This document shows, piece after piece, positions 9,705-21,357 of a DNA stretch of 64,000 nt. Origin of the DNA: Blastocladiella emersonii ATCC 22665 (Eukaryota; Blastocladiomycota; Blastocladiomycetes; Blastocladiales; Blastocladiaceae); NCBI GenBank assembly GCA_025594325.1, contig JANHCV010000003.1:1798001-1862000 (forward strand), in the 5' to 3' direction. The notes under the pieces are model-generated. The model was not told the origin of the DNA. It ran no database searches and was given only the letters and a program-made list of their open reading frames with translations. A program made the position numbers and the translations under genes. Position 1 is the stretch's first letter. Each line of letters opens with the position of its first letter.

Positions 9705-12700
9705 ATGTCGCAGCGCGTGCACTACGGCCTCTCGCGCGCCGCGTGCGTCTCCGTGTTCCACCACCATGCCTCGGCCAAGTCCTACGTCGTACGGTTCATC
9801 TTGGGATACTAATGGGTCGCGCTCTCAGATGCTCACCGTCCCGTGCGGTCTAGGCCTTTGCGACGTCGGACGCCGTCCAAGTGTTCGACCTGACCCCGGC
9901 GTTCGCGCACGTCCAGACCCTGACGCTGCCGCCGTCGCTCGAGTCGTATGCCGCCTCGGGTCCGCCCACCATGACCGCGCTTGCGGGCGAGCCCGGCACC
10001 GGCCGCATCGCCGTCGCCTTCAGCAACGCGCGCCTCGTCATCTACGCCATCCCGCCGCCGCCGTCCTACATGAACGCCGCGCTCGCCGATACTCCCGTGT
10101 CCTGGTCCGTGACCCACGAGCTGCAGCAACGCGAGCCGCCGACCGCCATTGCGTGGACGCCCGCCGCGGACGGGCTCGTCGTCGGCAGCCGAACGCGCCT
10201 CGATGTCCTTCCGGGACCCGACTTTCGCTCGGCCGCGTGGGGCGTCAAGTGCGCCGCGCCCGTCGAGCTCGTTGCCGTCTCGCCCGACGGCAAGTGTCTC
10301 GCGACCGCCGCGAGAGACGACCGCGTCGTCAAGGTGTGGACGTGCGCCGACGACTCGCTCATCGCCCACGCCAAGCTGCGCCGCCACTCGTTCTACTACC
10401 TCCCGCACCCGCGCGCCGTCACCGCCATGTCGTGGCAGGGGTACCGTTTCGCTTCGTTTTCTCGCGCCGCAATCGCGTTCTCACGGTCGCGAACAACCGG
10501 TAGATCCAAGGACCTGCAGACCCTCCTCACCACGGCGCGCGACGGCGTCGCCCGCGTCTGGTCCTTTTCCGCCTCGCTCAAGGCCTTCCACCTCAAGGCC
10601 GCCATCGACCCGCGCACCGTGCACGTGTGCCCCGGCCAGGACGTGTCCTCGTTCGCCTGGCTCGGCGTCGACCGCATCGCCCCGCGGCCCGCGGCCCCCG
10701 TATTCCTCGCCAACCAGTCGACCGCTTCCACCAAAACCGCGCTCGCGACCGACCCGCAACTCGCCGACCTCGTGCACCAGTACGACGACCTGGTCCTGTC
10801 GGGCCAGCCCGACGGCACCGTGCTCGTGTGGGGCATCGCCAACCTGCTGCGCCACGCCGGCGAGACCCGCGTGCACCTCGTCAAGATCGTCCCCGGCGCC
10901 GTGCGCAAGTCCGACGCCGCCGCGTTTCGCAACCTCCAGATCGCCCAGTTCGCCTTCGACGCCTCGCCCGAGCACCTCCTCATGCTCGGCACCCCCGACG
11001 AGGGCGGCCAGCTCGCGTGCTTTGCCGCGAACGCCGGGTCCGTCATCTACCGCCCCAACACCAAGATCTCGCTCGTCCGCGCGTGGTCCGGGCATACCCG
11101 CATGGCGCCCACCCCGCGCGTCTACTCGGTCGGCCTCGCCGCGCGACAGCTCGTCACCCAGGTCGACGGCGAGGTGCTCGTCTGGGACCCCGCCAAGTGC
11201 CGCATCGGGATCCGCCAGCTCAACGGGCTCCCGCTCGCGCGCCGAATCGCGCTGCCAGCGCCGCCGCGGTGGTTCTTCCCGACGCCCGCGGGCGATGTCG
11301 TCGTCTTTGATGAACGCGTCGAGTGCGCTGGTCATTCGGCATCGCTGCTCGCTCCTGCGATCGCAGCGGTAGCGTGTTCCGCAGCGGGCGAGTCGGGCGA
11401 CCGGCTCAGCGTCGCGACCGCCGACAGCCTCACCGTGTACGCGCTCCCGTCGCTCGACGTCGTGGCCGAGGCGACGAGCCGGTGCGACCTCGCCACCTTT
11501 GTCGACTGGGCCGAGGGCGTCTACCCGTCGCCGCCGTTCCACCTCGTGCAGCTGCGCAGGTCCACCGTCACGCTCATCGACGCGGCCGGCCGCACGGTGC
11601 ACAGCGAGGACATCTCCGTCCCGCTGACCGCCGACGGCGCGCAGGTCCTGCAGCTCTCGGCCGCAAACCACACGCTCGCGATCCGCACGTCCGCCGCCGT
11701 GCACCTCTTCTCGTTTGCGCTCCTGCACCACGCCGTGACCCACGAGCACACGCTCCCCGCCACCGCATCCTCGGCCGCCTTGTTCCCGCTTCCGACGGGC
11801 GCCGGCGCCGTCCTCGCCACCGCGCGCGACCACGTCGTCGCCGTGTACGCGCACCAGCCCGCATCGAACGCGCTCGACCTCGCGGCCGCGGGGACCTGGG
11901 CCGAGCTCGCGCCCGCACATGCGCTCGACGGGTTCGTGGACGCGGTTGCGTGGTCGGCGCAGGGCGACGTCGTGGCTATGGTCGGCAACCGGCTCGTGGC
12001 CCTCGACCCGGTCCCGACCTTCGTCGAGCGCGCCCTCGACGCCCACGTCGCGCCCGCCGACGCCGCGTGCGTCATGCGCGAGTGGCTCCAGTGGAACCGG
12101 CCCGACGCCGTGCGCCGGATCCTCAACCACAAGTACTACGCCGTCAAGCACGGCGAGGCTACCGCGCCGCATGTCCCGTGGTCCGCGATCGAGGCGTGTG
12201 CGCTCGGCGGGGCCAAGGGCGCTGATGGTGCGGGTGGCGGTGGTGCGGCGTCGCTCGGCGACGAGCTCGACGCGCTATTTGCTGCTGGCGGCGAGTCGGA
12301 CGGCGCGGGCGACATGGACCTGATCGACACCAAGACGTTCAACTCGGAAAAGGCCAAGGCGCTGCGCGAGTGGCTGGTCGCGCACGGCACCGAGCGCGAC
12401 AAGTACACGATCGCGATCCTCGACGCCGTCAGCGAGCCCGAGTCGGCGTCCATGGGCGAGAACGGGCAGCGGTTCCGGTGGGACCTGCTCCTGTACGTGC
12501 ACTGCACGCGGCTCGGGTTACCCGCGGCGCCGCTGCCCGCCGAGTCGGTCGCGTTCGCCTTCTTCTCGGACGAACAGCCGGCCCTCGTCGAGTACATTGC
12601 CGGCGCGTGCACGCTGACGTGGGACGACGCGGCCAAGCTCGGCGCCGGGTGGTGGGTCACGCACCCAGATGCGCTGCGCACGCTGGCCGAGGTGATCGCC

Positions 12701-15700
12701 CGCAACCACTGGCGCAAGGCAAACAACCCGCACGACTGCTTCCTCTTCTACCTCGCGCTCGGCAAGCGCAAGCTCATGCAGACGCTGTGGAAGCAGGCCA
12801 ACGGGCACCCCGAGCAGCAGGTCATGTCCAACTTCCTGAGCCAGGAGCCCTCGGATAAGTGGCGCAAGGCCGCGCTCAAGAACGCGTTCGTCCTCCTCGG
12901 GAAGCAGCGGTTCGAGCTCGCCGCGTGCTTCTTCCTGCTCGGCGACTCGCCCAACGACGCCGTCACCGTGTGCCTCCGCAACCTCGCCGACCCGCAGCTC
13001 GCCCTCCTCATCGTCAAGCTCCTCGGCAACCCGCTCCCGCCCATCGTCGACCTCCTCCGCCAGTCGCCGCACGTCAACCTCGACAACCCGTGCTTCCCCA
13101 TCATGCTCGACTGGATGGCCGGGTCGCGTATCGTGAACATGGCCCGCATCACCTCGCCCTCCACCCTCCTCCTCTACCAGTCCATCGAGGCCAAGCTCCA
13201 GTCCCAGTTCCTCACCTCGTCGACCGCCACCCGCGCCGAGCGCAGGATCGGCGTGTGTAACGCCATCGCGTGGTACCACGCCCGCGGCGCGGCGTACTTT
13301 AACCGCGTCCTCGTCGAGACTCTGCCCGCGCTGGCCGCGGGACTCGCGAGTGGATCGGGTGGTGGGGCTGATGAGTTTGGCGCGGATGCAGAAGGCAGTG
13401 CGGGCGGCGGCGACGATTTCGCGGCCATGTTTGGCGGGCTCGGGAACGACTTGCCGCCGACGTTCGGCGGCGGAGGCGGCAGAGGCGGGCTGTTCGGGGA
13501 CGATGATGATGGATTGTTCGGCGGGCGAAGCAAACCCATGGCCGACGACCTGTTCGGCGGCAGCGGCGGCGGCGATACCGCGGACGACCTGTTTGGCGGC
13601 CCGTCAACGCGCAGTACCGGCGGCGGCGGTCTCTTTGACAACGATCCAGAGCCACCACGGTCAACCTCGCCGCCGGCACCCGCAGCCGCCCCCGAACCGA
13701 CGGGCCCGCTCGTCTCAGACGACGAGGTCGCGCTGACGCGCCGCGCCGACCACCTGCTGACGCTGTGGCCCGCGCTCAAGTCGATCCACAAGGTGGCGAC
13801 CACGGGGCTCGCGCAGGACCTGTACTTTGACGACTACGCGCGGCACGCGCTCGACGCCGCGTACCCGGGCGCGGACCTCGCGCAGGACCTGGCTATCTTT
13901 GACCGGCTCGCGTGGCAGACGCTCGCGCCGCACCTCGACGCCGCGCGCGCCAAGGCGCTCCGCGTCGACCTCCTCCTCGCGCTCGAGTTCCGCGTGCTCC
14001 ACCACCTCAACGGCGCGCACGAGTACCCGCCCGAGCTCGTTACCGCAGCGACGCGGTGCCTGCACGTTCTCGCGAGCGTGCACGTCCCGCCCGTCCACGG
14101 GTGCGCGAGCGGCGCGAACGCGGGCGACGCGGCGCTTTTCGCCGGGATCGAACTGTTCCCCGCCCACGTCGTCGCGCTCGCCGTCGTCCTCGTCGCGCAT
14201 CTCATCCTCGCGCGCCCGACGTACCGCGCGCTCGCCGCGATCCTGCGCCATTTCGTCCACGCGCTCAGCCCCGCGGCGTCGCCCGCGGCCGTCCGCGCCA
14301 TGTACGCCGAGGTCATTGAGAATCTCGGAGATGTGCCGTCGTCGCACCACCACGTCCTCGAGTACCTCGCCCTGCGCACGCTCGCCCACGATATCCAGGG
14401 GTTCGTCGACGAGCACGCCGGCGAGATTGCACCCGATACCCTGCGCATGCTCGCCGACGTGTGCCTCCCGCAGCTCACGCACCTCGCGCGCCGGATCCAC
14501 GCGCGCGTGCATGCGGAACCTGACGGTGCTATCGTCCACTCGCCCGCCGACGACTGGCTGTCCGCCGCGCAGCAGGAGCTGTTTGAGGCGCTGCGCTGGA
14601 ACAAGGCGTGGCTCGACGATCTGCGCGCCGCGGCGCCCGCGGGATTGGGTGCGGAGGTTGCGGTGGCCGCGGATGCTGCTGGTGCTTCAAGGCCAGCGTC
14701 ACCGCCCACGACGCCGTTCCAGTGCAAGGTCGACATGCTGTTCAAGCAGGACGCGGCCATCTACTCGCTCGCGCTCGGCCCCGCGCAGTCGACGCTCATC
14801 GCCGGCACCCAGCGCGCGGTCCTCGAGATCGACGTCGAGCGCGCGTACCGCGGGTGCAACGCCGAGGCCACCCTGCCGCCCGCCGGCGCGGTCGGGTCCA
14901 GCAGCGGGTCGCCCGGCACCGAGGAGTCGACCCGCGCACCAACCCCCTCCGCCGCCGCGGCCGTCTCGACGCTCGGCGCCGACCTGCTCAAGAAGGTCCA
15001 ACAGATCCCGCGGAGCACGTCCGACCAGGGCCAGCTGTCGCTGACGGCCGCGGGCGGCGCAGATGCCGGCGTCCTCGCCGCGTACCCGTCCACGGGCGGC
15101 GCGCAGGTCGCGAGTCACCCGGCCCTCGCGCACTACGTCGTCGCGGACGCCGTTGACGGGACCACGGTCCTCTCGCTCAACGCGTACGGCGGGCGCGCGG
15201 ATGTCGTGCGCGTCGCGTACGGCGCGGCTAAGGTCAACCGGCTCGAGCTCGACGCGGTCGGCGGGCGCGTCGCGGTCGCCGACGGTACGGGCGAGGTCGC
15301 GATTCTTGGGATTCCGACGTTGCGGATGTACTCGGTACTGTTCACGGCTTTCGATTGCTGCGCTTTGAGTGCGTGACTGACGCGTTCGTACAGGCCTTCC
15401 CGTGTCACACTCGCGCGACGCACGATGTGGTGTTCTACGGGTCCAGCACCGTCTTCGTCTCGGCGGGTTCGTCGCCCGGTCACCTGTACGAAACGCTGCT
15501 CGGTAACGCTGTCACGTTCTTGTGCTCACAACTCTACGTTACGCGAGTAGGAACAACGTCGCGCTGTGGGACACGCTCCTCCCGAGCCACGCTGCGCGCG
15601 TCCGCGGGTACCACCTCCACGAGTCTGGCGCAACGGCCATCGCGTACAACGGCAACCTCGTGTTCTCGGGCGGCAAAAAGGGCGAGATTCGTACGTTGCT

Positions 15701-16117
15701 GACCCATGCGCTCCTCGTCCAGCGGAAAACCTGACGGTCGAAACACACTCTGATGTAGACGTTCTCGACATGCGACACTCGCGCCCGCTCTGCTCGCTCC
15801 CCGCGCACGGGAGCACCGTCAGCTGTCTCGCCGTATCGCCGCCTCCATCCTCACACCGCCGCGAGTCGGCTGGCGGGTTCGGGTCCGCGCCGATCCTGTA
15901 CTCGGGCTCGACGGACGGCACGCTCAAGATCTGGGACCTTGCGACCGCGTCGCCATCCGAAGTCGCCGCGTTCAAGAACCTGCACACGCCGCGTAAGTTC
16001 CTGTCCGCGTCGCTCGCCCAGCTGCCCGTCTCGTCGCTCGGCATCACGCGGATCGTCGCGGGCGACGGGTACGTCGTCACGGCTGGCGCGGACGGCGTGG
16101 TCAAGTGGCTGCACTAG
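9705..16117 (+). CDS. RAV1: RAV1/DmX-like WD-repeat regulator of V-ATPase assembly
   Basis: Six exons: 9705-9788, 9854-10440, 10504-15334, 15394-15485, 15551-15690 and 15759-16117. Introns are 65, 63, 59, 65 and 68 nt, all with GTAC donors; 6093 nt, 2030 aa. Rav1 (yeast) and DmX/rabconnectin-3 (animals) act in the RAVE complex, which reassembles V1 with V0 of the vacuolar/endosomal proton pump. The N-terminal half is a WD-repeat region (VHYGLSRAACVSVFHHHA, LLTTARDGVARVWSF). The diagnostic Rav1 helical domain lies at about residues 845-1150, with 'NPHDCFLFYLALGKRKLMQ' and 'FELAACFFLLGDSPNDAV'. A Gly/Asp-rich linker with repeats of the type 'DDLFGG' follows at about 1160-1270. C-terminal WD repeats include 'NNVALWDTLLPS', 'LVFSGGKKGEIHVLDMR' and 'STDGTLKIWDL'. 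The length agrees with fungal and animal family members. The DDLFGG repeats are unusual and could be docking motifs. Confidence 0.93.
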
Positions 16118-16348
16118 GTGCCGAGATGTTATTTATTCGTTCTTGTATCTGGGCCATTCTGGATCCGAAGGCGGAAGCTGTTGGTTGACCTTGGCCATGA
16201 GCGCGGCTACGCCAGCACGTGACAAGGTCGACCGAGTGCGCCGGGGCGCGGCCACGATCGCGGGCGCGCGAGCGAGAACGAAAACAAGAACAAGTTGTGT
16301 GGAAACAATAATTGTACAGCTAGTTCACCAAAATACTATCAACTTCTA

Positions 16349-18702
16349 CTACGCGCTGCCCTCCTCGGCCTTGCGCAGGCGCTCCTCCTCGTCGAGCCAC
16401 GGGATCCACTCGTTGAGCTGCTCGGGCGTCGGCTTCGGCTTGGTCGGGTTGATGCGGTGGAACTCGGCCACGGCCTCGGGCGCCGTAGGGACCACGTCGG
16501 GCGCGGGCGTCCACGGCCGGTGCGACTCGACGCCGTGGTGCCGCCAGTAGATCTTGTACTTGATCCGGCCGTACGCGTCCTTGGTGCGCGTGTTGACCAT
16601 TGAGTCGACGATCGCCTCGACCTCGAACTCGTCCTCGTCAAAGTCGGAACCTGCGTGCATGCAGCATCCCGTCCCGCGGCCGCCACCGGCCTCGTCGTCC
16701 TTGTCGCTGCTACTGCCGCTACCGCTCGAGGACTCGGCGTCGGGCTTGCGCTTGCGTGGCGATGATGGCGTGGGCTCGGGCCCGTACGGGTCGCGGTGCA
16801 GGAGAATGTCGCCGAAACAGATCGGCGCCCGCGCCATGGCCCACTGCGCATGTGCCTCCCACGCCTGGTTCGCGGGCGTCGGCGTCCACAGGGGAATCTC
16901 GGAGAGCGGCGTCGAGGGAGCGGGCTCCGACTCGTGCAGCTTGGCGAAGTCTGCGTCCGAGACCGACTCGCGGACGCGCTTCCGCGGGCGCAGCGGTACG
17001 TCCTTGCGCATGTCCGCAGGGACGAGCCCGTTGAGCTCGGGCGGGTACTCGATGCGCGCGGCGCGGACCAGCGACCCAATGTCGGCGGCCAGGCGCATGA
17101 GCCACGGGAGGTCGGCGGGCGTGAAGCCGAACGCGTCGAGCAGCGTCTTGAAGTTGTGGCAGCGGAGGTTGATGACGGCTAGGGGTACAACGATGAGCTC
17201 TCCTCGAATCAGCGACGACGACAAGGAAAGCGGATACGTACCATCAACCGTCTCGCGGCCATACGCCGTGAGAATCCACTCAGCGTGGCGCGACGTGCGC
17301 AGCCACGCGACAGTCGCCTCGACCTCGTGCAGCAAATTGTCGATTTTGGACTTGATTACATCGAAATGCCAAACGTCAGGGCAACCGCGGCCAGAGTAAA
17401 GCTGCTCTTCCAGGTATTCTTGGACCTTGAACACGAGCATGACACGATCGTTTGACTTGGGTAGCGTGTTGCGCCATTTGGCGCCGTAGCGGTTCCGCAC
17501 GAGCCAAGCTGGAAGCATCTTTCTCAGCTTGTTCACGTCTTCCCGGAACGTGTGATTCTGTGGTGCCTTCCCACCAGTCGATTTTCTGGGGGGCGGTCGC
17601 CACGAGAAGTAACGTGTGGGAGATATAGAAGCGGACCGGGGGCGAGACGCAGTCTGGGAGGATGTGCGGGACGGAGAACGAGAGCGTGGGCGGCCGCGTG
17701 CGTCATTGCGCGCAGAAGGCTGAGGTTGCGGCGCGGCCGCGCACAGCGGACGAGGTGGTGCGATGGCAGGAATATCCGACATGTCCTTATCCACGCTCGT
17801 AAGATCGATGGCTGGAGGGTCAGGCTGGACCAAAGAAAGTGAGGAAGGTTGAGGTTGGGTACGAGGCGCGGCGGGCAGAGTGGTGGTGACGGAGCTGGAG
17901 GCACTGTTTGAGGCGCATGAGTCTGCGTGCTGGCTGGATGCGTTTGGACGAGGAAGCGGCGCGGGCTGCTGCGATTGATCCAGGGGCTCCGCTGAACCGG
18001 GAACAGGTATTAGCGGTTCCGCTGGGGCTACGGGCAACGGGTCCGCCAACGGTTCAAGTTTTGGGGCGACCTTGTGCATCAAAGTCCTGGTCGTTCTGGT
18101 CAAGACCGCTGATGCAGAAGCTCCGTGCGCTTCGACAGCGGTTTGGCCTGGCTCCCGTTTGACAGCAGGCCGATGTTTGACGGAATTGCCAGGCTCCTGT
18201 TTAATCACAGGTGCCGCAAGCGGGTGCAACGGGCCGAGATTTGGGCCCCATAGCTCGAGAAGCCGAGTGTAGAGCGGGAAAATGTGCGGCAGAGCGTCTA
18301 TCGTGTATTCGAGTGTTGAAGTCAGTTGAAATGAGACTAATCTGGAAATGTAGCGTTTGCGTGTGTACCGTCAAATTTCATGCAAGTCGGTTCGCCCAGC
18401 TCGAGTGCGGCAGTGACACGAAGCTGGTGCTCATTCACGAAAGCAGACCGGAGTTCGAGCAGGCGGCTTGCGACCTGTTCCCGCGAGCTTACGACGCCAC
18501 CGCCCGCGGAATCACTCAAGTGGAGGAGAACTTCCTTGCTCAACTCTTCAAAGCGAAAGGCAGACATGTTCTCGGTTAAAAAGTCTTCCACGTCAGCCGA
18601 GCGGTCCTGGAGAAAGACAAGGATCCGGTCGTCGAGCTCGGAGCCCGACCACGCCGGCCGCCGCGAATCGAGGTCCAGCTGATCGTGCAGCGGCGGAAGC
18701 AT
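16349..18702 (-). CDS. Chromodomain protein A (739 aa)
   Basis: Exons 18369-18702, 17242-18297 and 16349-17178, with introns of 71 nt (GTACAC) and 63 nt (GTACGT); 2220 nt. Order of regions: an N-terminal conserved helical block ('LHDQLDLDSRRPAW', 'MKFDG-ALPHIFPLYTRLLELWGP'); a long Pro/Ser-rich disordered stretch with KQEP/KREP motifs that resemble SUMO-acceptor sites; an RS-rich patch (RGRPRSRSPSRTSSQTASRP); a family-specific domain ('LVRNRYGAKWRNTLP', 'RHAEWILTAYGRETVDG'); 'DILLHRDPYGPEP'; and a C-terminal chromodomain ('FEVEAIVDSM', 'YKIYWRHHGVESHRPWTP', 'AVAEFHRINP') followed by an acidic tail. No integrase or transposase is present. Probably a nuclear chromatin-binding protein; the function is unknown. 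The ATG at 18702 matches the start of paralog B, next to it in tandem. Confidence 0.8.
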
Positions 18703-18948
18703 GCTTGGGAACAAAGTTGCAGAAAGTCCAGCGTGTTTATTTCATGCGAGTAACGTTGCAAGTACGAGTGCGAGGAGGGAACGGACAGGGTGGCGAGGAA
18801 CTCGCCTTGTTTCAGCCCGGACTCCGGCACGCCAGGTCACGAAGTGGCGCAACACGTCCCTCAGCGTCGGCAGGAGGGCGGCGCGAACCCGCTCCGAGGG
18901 AGCCATACGAGAACTAGGTATAATCGGATAGATCCATGTCACAAACCC

Positions 18949-21095
18949 TCAGGCCTCGTCTTCTTCGGCCTTACGCTGCCGCTCCTCCTCGTCAAGCCAC
19001 GGGATCCACGCGTTCATGTGCTCAGGCGTCGGCTGCGGCTTGCCCGGGTTGAGCTGGTGGAACTCGGCCACGGCCTCGGGCGCCGTGGGCGCCGTCAAGT
19101 GAGAGGGCGTCCACGGCCGCTTCTTGTCCACGCCGTGATGCCGCCAGTAAATCTTGTACTTGAAGCGCTGAAACGGATCCGTACTCTTGGTGTTGATCAT
19201 TGAGTCGATGATCGCCTCGACCTCAAACTCGTCCTCAGCGAACTTCGCGCCCGCCTGCTTGCACCCAGATGCTGACTGGCTATCGCCGCGACGCTGCATG
19301 TTGGCCAAAAAAGCAGGATCGGGCTCGTACGGGTCGCGGTGCAAGAGAATGTCGCCGACATTGATCGGTGCATGGACTGCCGCCCACTGCGCCAGCGGCT
19401 CCCACATTTGGTTGGCGGGTGTCGGGGTCCACAACGGGATCTTGGATATCGGCGGAGCAGCGGGCTCCGACTCGCGAAGCTTGGCGAGGTCCGCATCGGC
19501 GACCGAGCGCCGGACGCGGTCGCGCGAGCGGAACGGCACGTCCTCGCGCGTGTCACCGGGGACGATGCCGTTGAGCTCGGGCGGGAACTCGATACGCGCA
19601 GCGTGAACAAGCTGGCTGATGTCCGCCGTCGACTGCAGGAACCACGGCAAGTCCGCCGACGTGTACCCAAACGCGTCGAACAGCGACTTGAAGTTTGGGC
19701 AGCGGAGGTCGAGGACAGCTAAACGCGCGAGTGCAATTTGCGATGAGTTATCGTTTAATTTGGGAACAGCGAGGCATGTCAGACCGTACCATCGACCGTT
19801 TCGCGCCCATAAGCCGTGAGAATCCACTCGGCGTGTCGCGAAGCGTGCAACCACTCGATTGTTTCCGCAACCCCGCGCAGGAGTTTATCGATTTGATCGC
19901 TGATCATTTCGCGCTCCCAGAGATCATGAGAGCAGTTCGCAGCCCGCGCCATCTCCTCCAAGTTATCCCGGGCGTTGGAGGTTAATTTCCTGCGCGAGCG
20001 TGAGTCCGGCAGCGAAATGCGCCATTTGGCGCCGTAGCGGTTACGAGCGAGCCATGTGGGAAGGAATCTGAGCAGCTCTTTGACCTTTCGCTTGTGCGAT
20101 GGGTCCGATTGCGATGTCTTGAACGGTAGCATTTTTCGCGGTGCCTTACCCCCAGTCGACTTTCGAGGAGCAGGACGCCACGAATAGTACCGCCTGGGAG
20201 ATACAGAGACTGAGCGAGAGCGACCGAGAGCGGCTGAGCGAGCTGCTTCAGACTGACGTTGGGGCGTCACCGCGGACTGCAGTTGAGGGGGCGGGAGCGG
20301 CGAGCGCGGGTCCACGTCCATTGGCTCGCCGTCAGCAGGCTGATGTTGCGGGGCAGCAAGAAGCGAGAAAGGCTGAGGTGTGGCGGGTAGGGCGAGGGCC
20401 GCCGCAGCGGTTCGGCTGTCGAGAGTAGTGGAAGCGCTCGTTGGCCAATTATCACCTTCCGCTGACGGAGACAAGCCCGAGTTAGGCAGGCGTGGTGCTT
20501 GATCGTGAGCCGCAAAAAGCTGATCCGACGGCGGTGGAGACTGTAGTGAGGTAACCTCAGGCTGATCGACTGTCGCGGCCGCGAAAGGGGTCGGCTCGGC
20601 GAGACCAGGCTCCCGCTTGACGGGCGCCTCAAGCGGCGAAAAGGAACCGAGAATCGGGCCCCATAGCTCCAGCAGCCGAGGGTAAAGCGGGAACATTGAA
20701 GGCAGCGCAACTAATGGATCCAAGCAGGTCAGTTGAAAGGGACTGATGCGAAACCCCAAGAGGCCCGTACCGTCAAACTTGGCAAAAGATGGACCATCAA
20801 CCTCCGACGCGGCGCTCGCACGAGCCCGGAACTCGAGCAAGAAAGCAGTGCGAAGCGCAAGCAGCCGACCAGCGACCTGCTGCGGCGGACGCACGACACC
20901 GCCACCAATGGAGCTACGGAGGTGCTCGGTGATCTGCTCACAAAGAGCCTCAAACCGAGCGATAGACGTGCTCTCCGTGACAAAGTCGGTCAGATCGCGC
21001 TTCCGGGTCTGGAGGAAGCTGAGAACCTCGCCGTCGAGATCGGCGTCCGACCAAGCCGGTCCGGCCGGAGGCGGATCCAGGTGGTCGTGGAGCAT
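18949..21095 (-). CDS. Chromodomain protein B (671 aa), tandem paralog of A
   Basis: Exons 20771-21095, 19790-20710 and 18949-19718, with introns of 60 and 71 nt (donors GTACGG); 2016 nt. Both introns sit at the same positions and phases as in gene A (after 'KFDG' and after 'ETVDG'), so the pair arose by tandem duplication. It has the same architecture: N-terminal block ('LPSMFPLYPRLLELWGP'), Pro-rich disordered middle, 'SVSVSPRRYYSWRPAPRKS', 'LARNRYGAKWRISLPDS', 'DILLHRDPYEPDP', and a C-terminal chromodomain ('FEVEAIIDSM', 'YKIYWRHHGVDKKRPWTP'). It is about 70 residues shorter than A, mostly in the disordered middle. Only 246 bp separate its stop from the start of A; both genes point left. 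Function unknown. Confidence 0.8.
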
Positions 21096-21357
21096 GGTCG
21101 ACAAGGATAAGGTTGCAGCAAGTTTCGGTGACTTAATTCATGGGTTTGCGTCGCGAGCATTGGCGCATTGGAGCGAGTGACTTGGCTGAGCCGGACGCGA
21201 AGTTGGCTCGGCGGTCCATCACGCCGTGGCGCAACGCTGGCCTTGAACTCGCTGTCATGGTTTCAGGACCGCCAACATCCTCCCTCAAGTAACCGTGTGG
21301 AAGTGCCGGAAAGCGAGGTATCTATCTATTCGTTCATGTAATCGCCCGCCTACTTCG

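Noticed and set aside
11310..11375. Possible extra intron in RAV1 (GTGCGC near 11330 to CAG or TAG near 11370)
   Set aside because: Removing it breaks the reading frame downstream, while the sequence is open without it.
10481..12172. Open 563-codon frame antisense to RAV1
   Set aside because: Shadow frame caused by GC-rich third positions.
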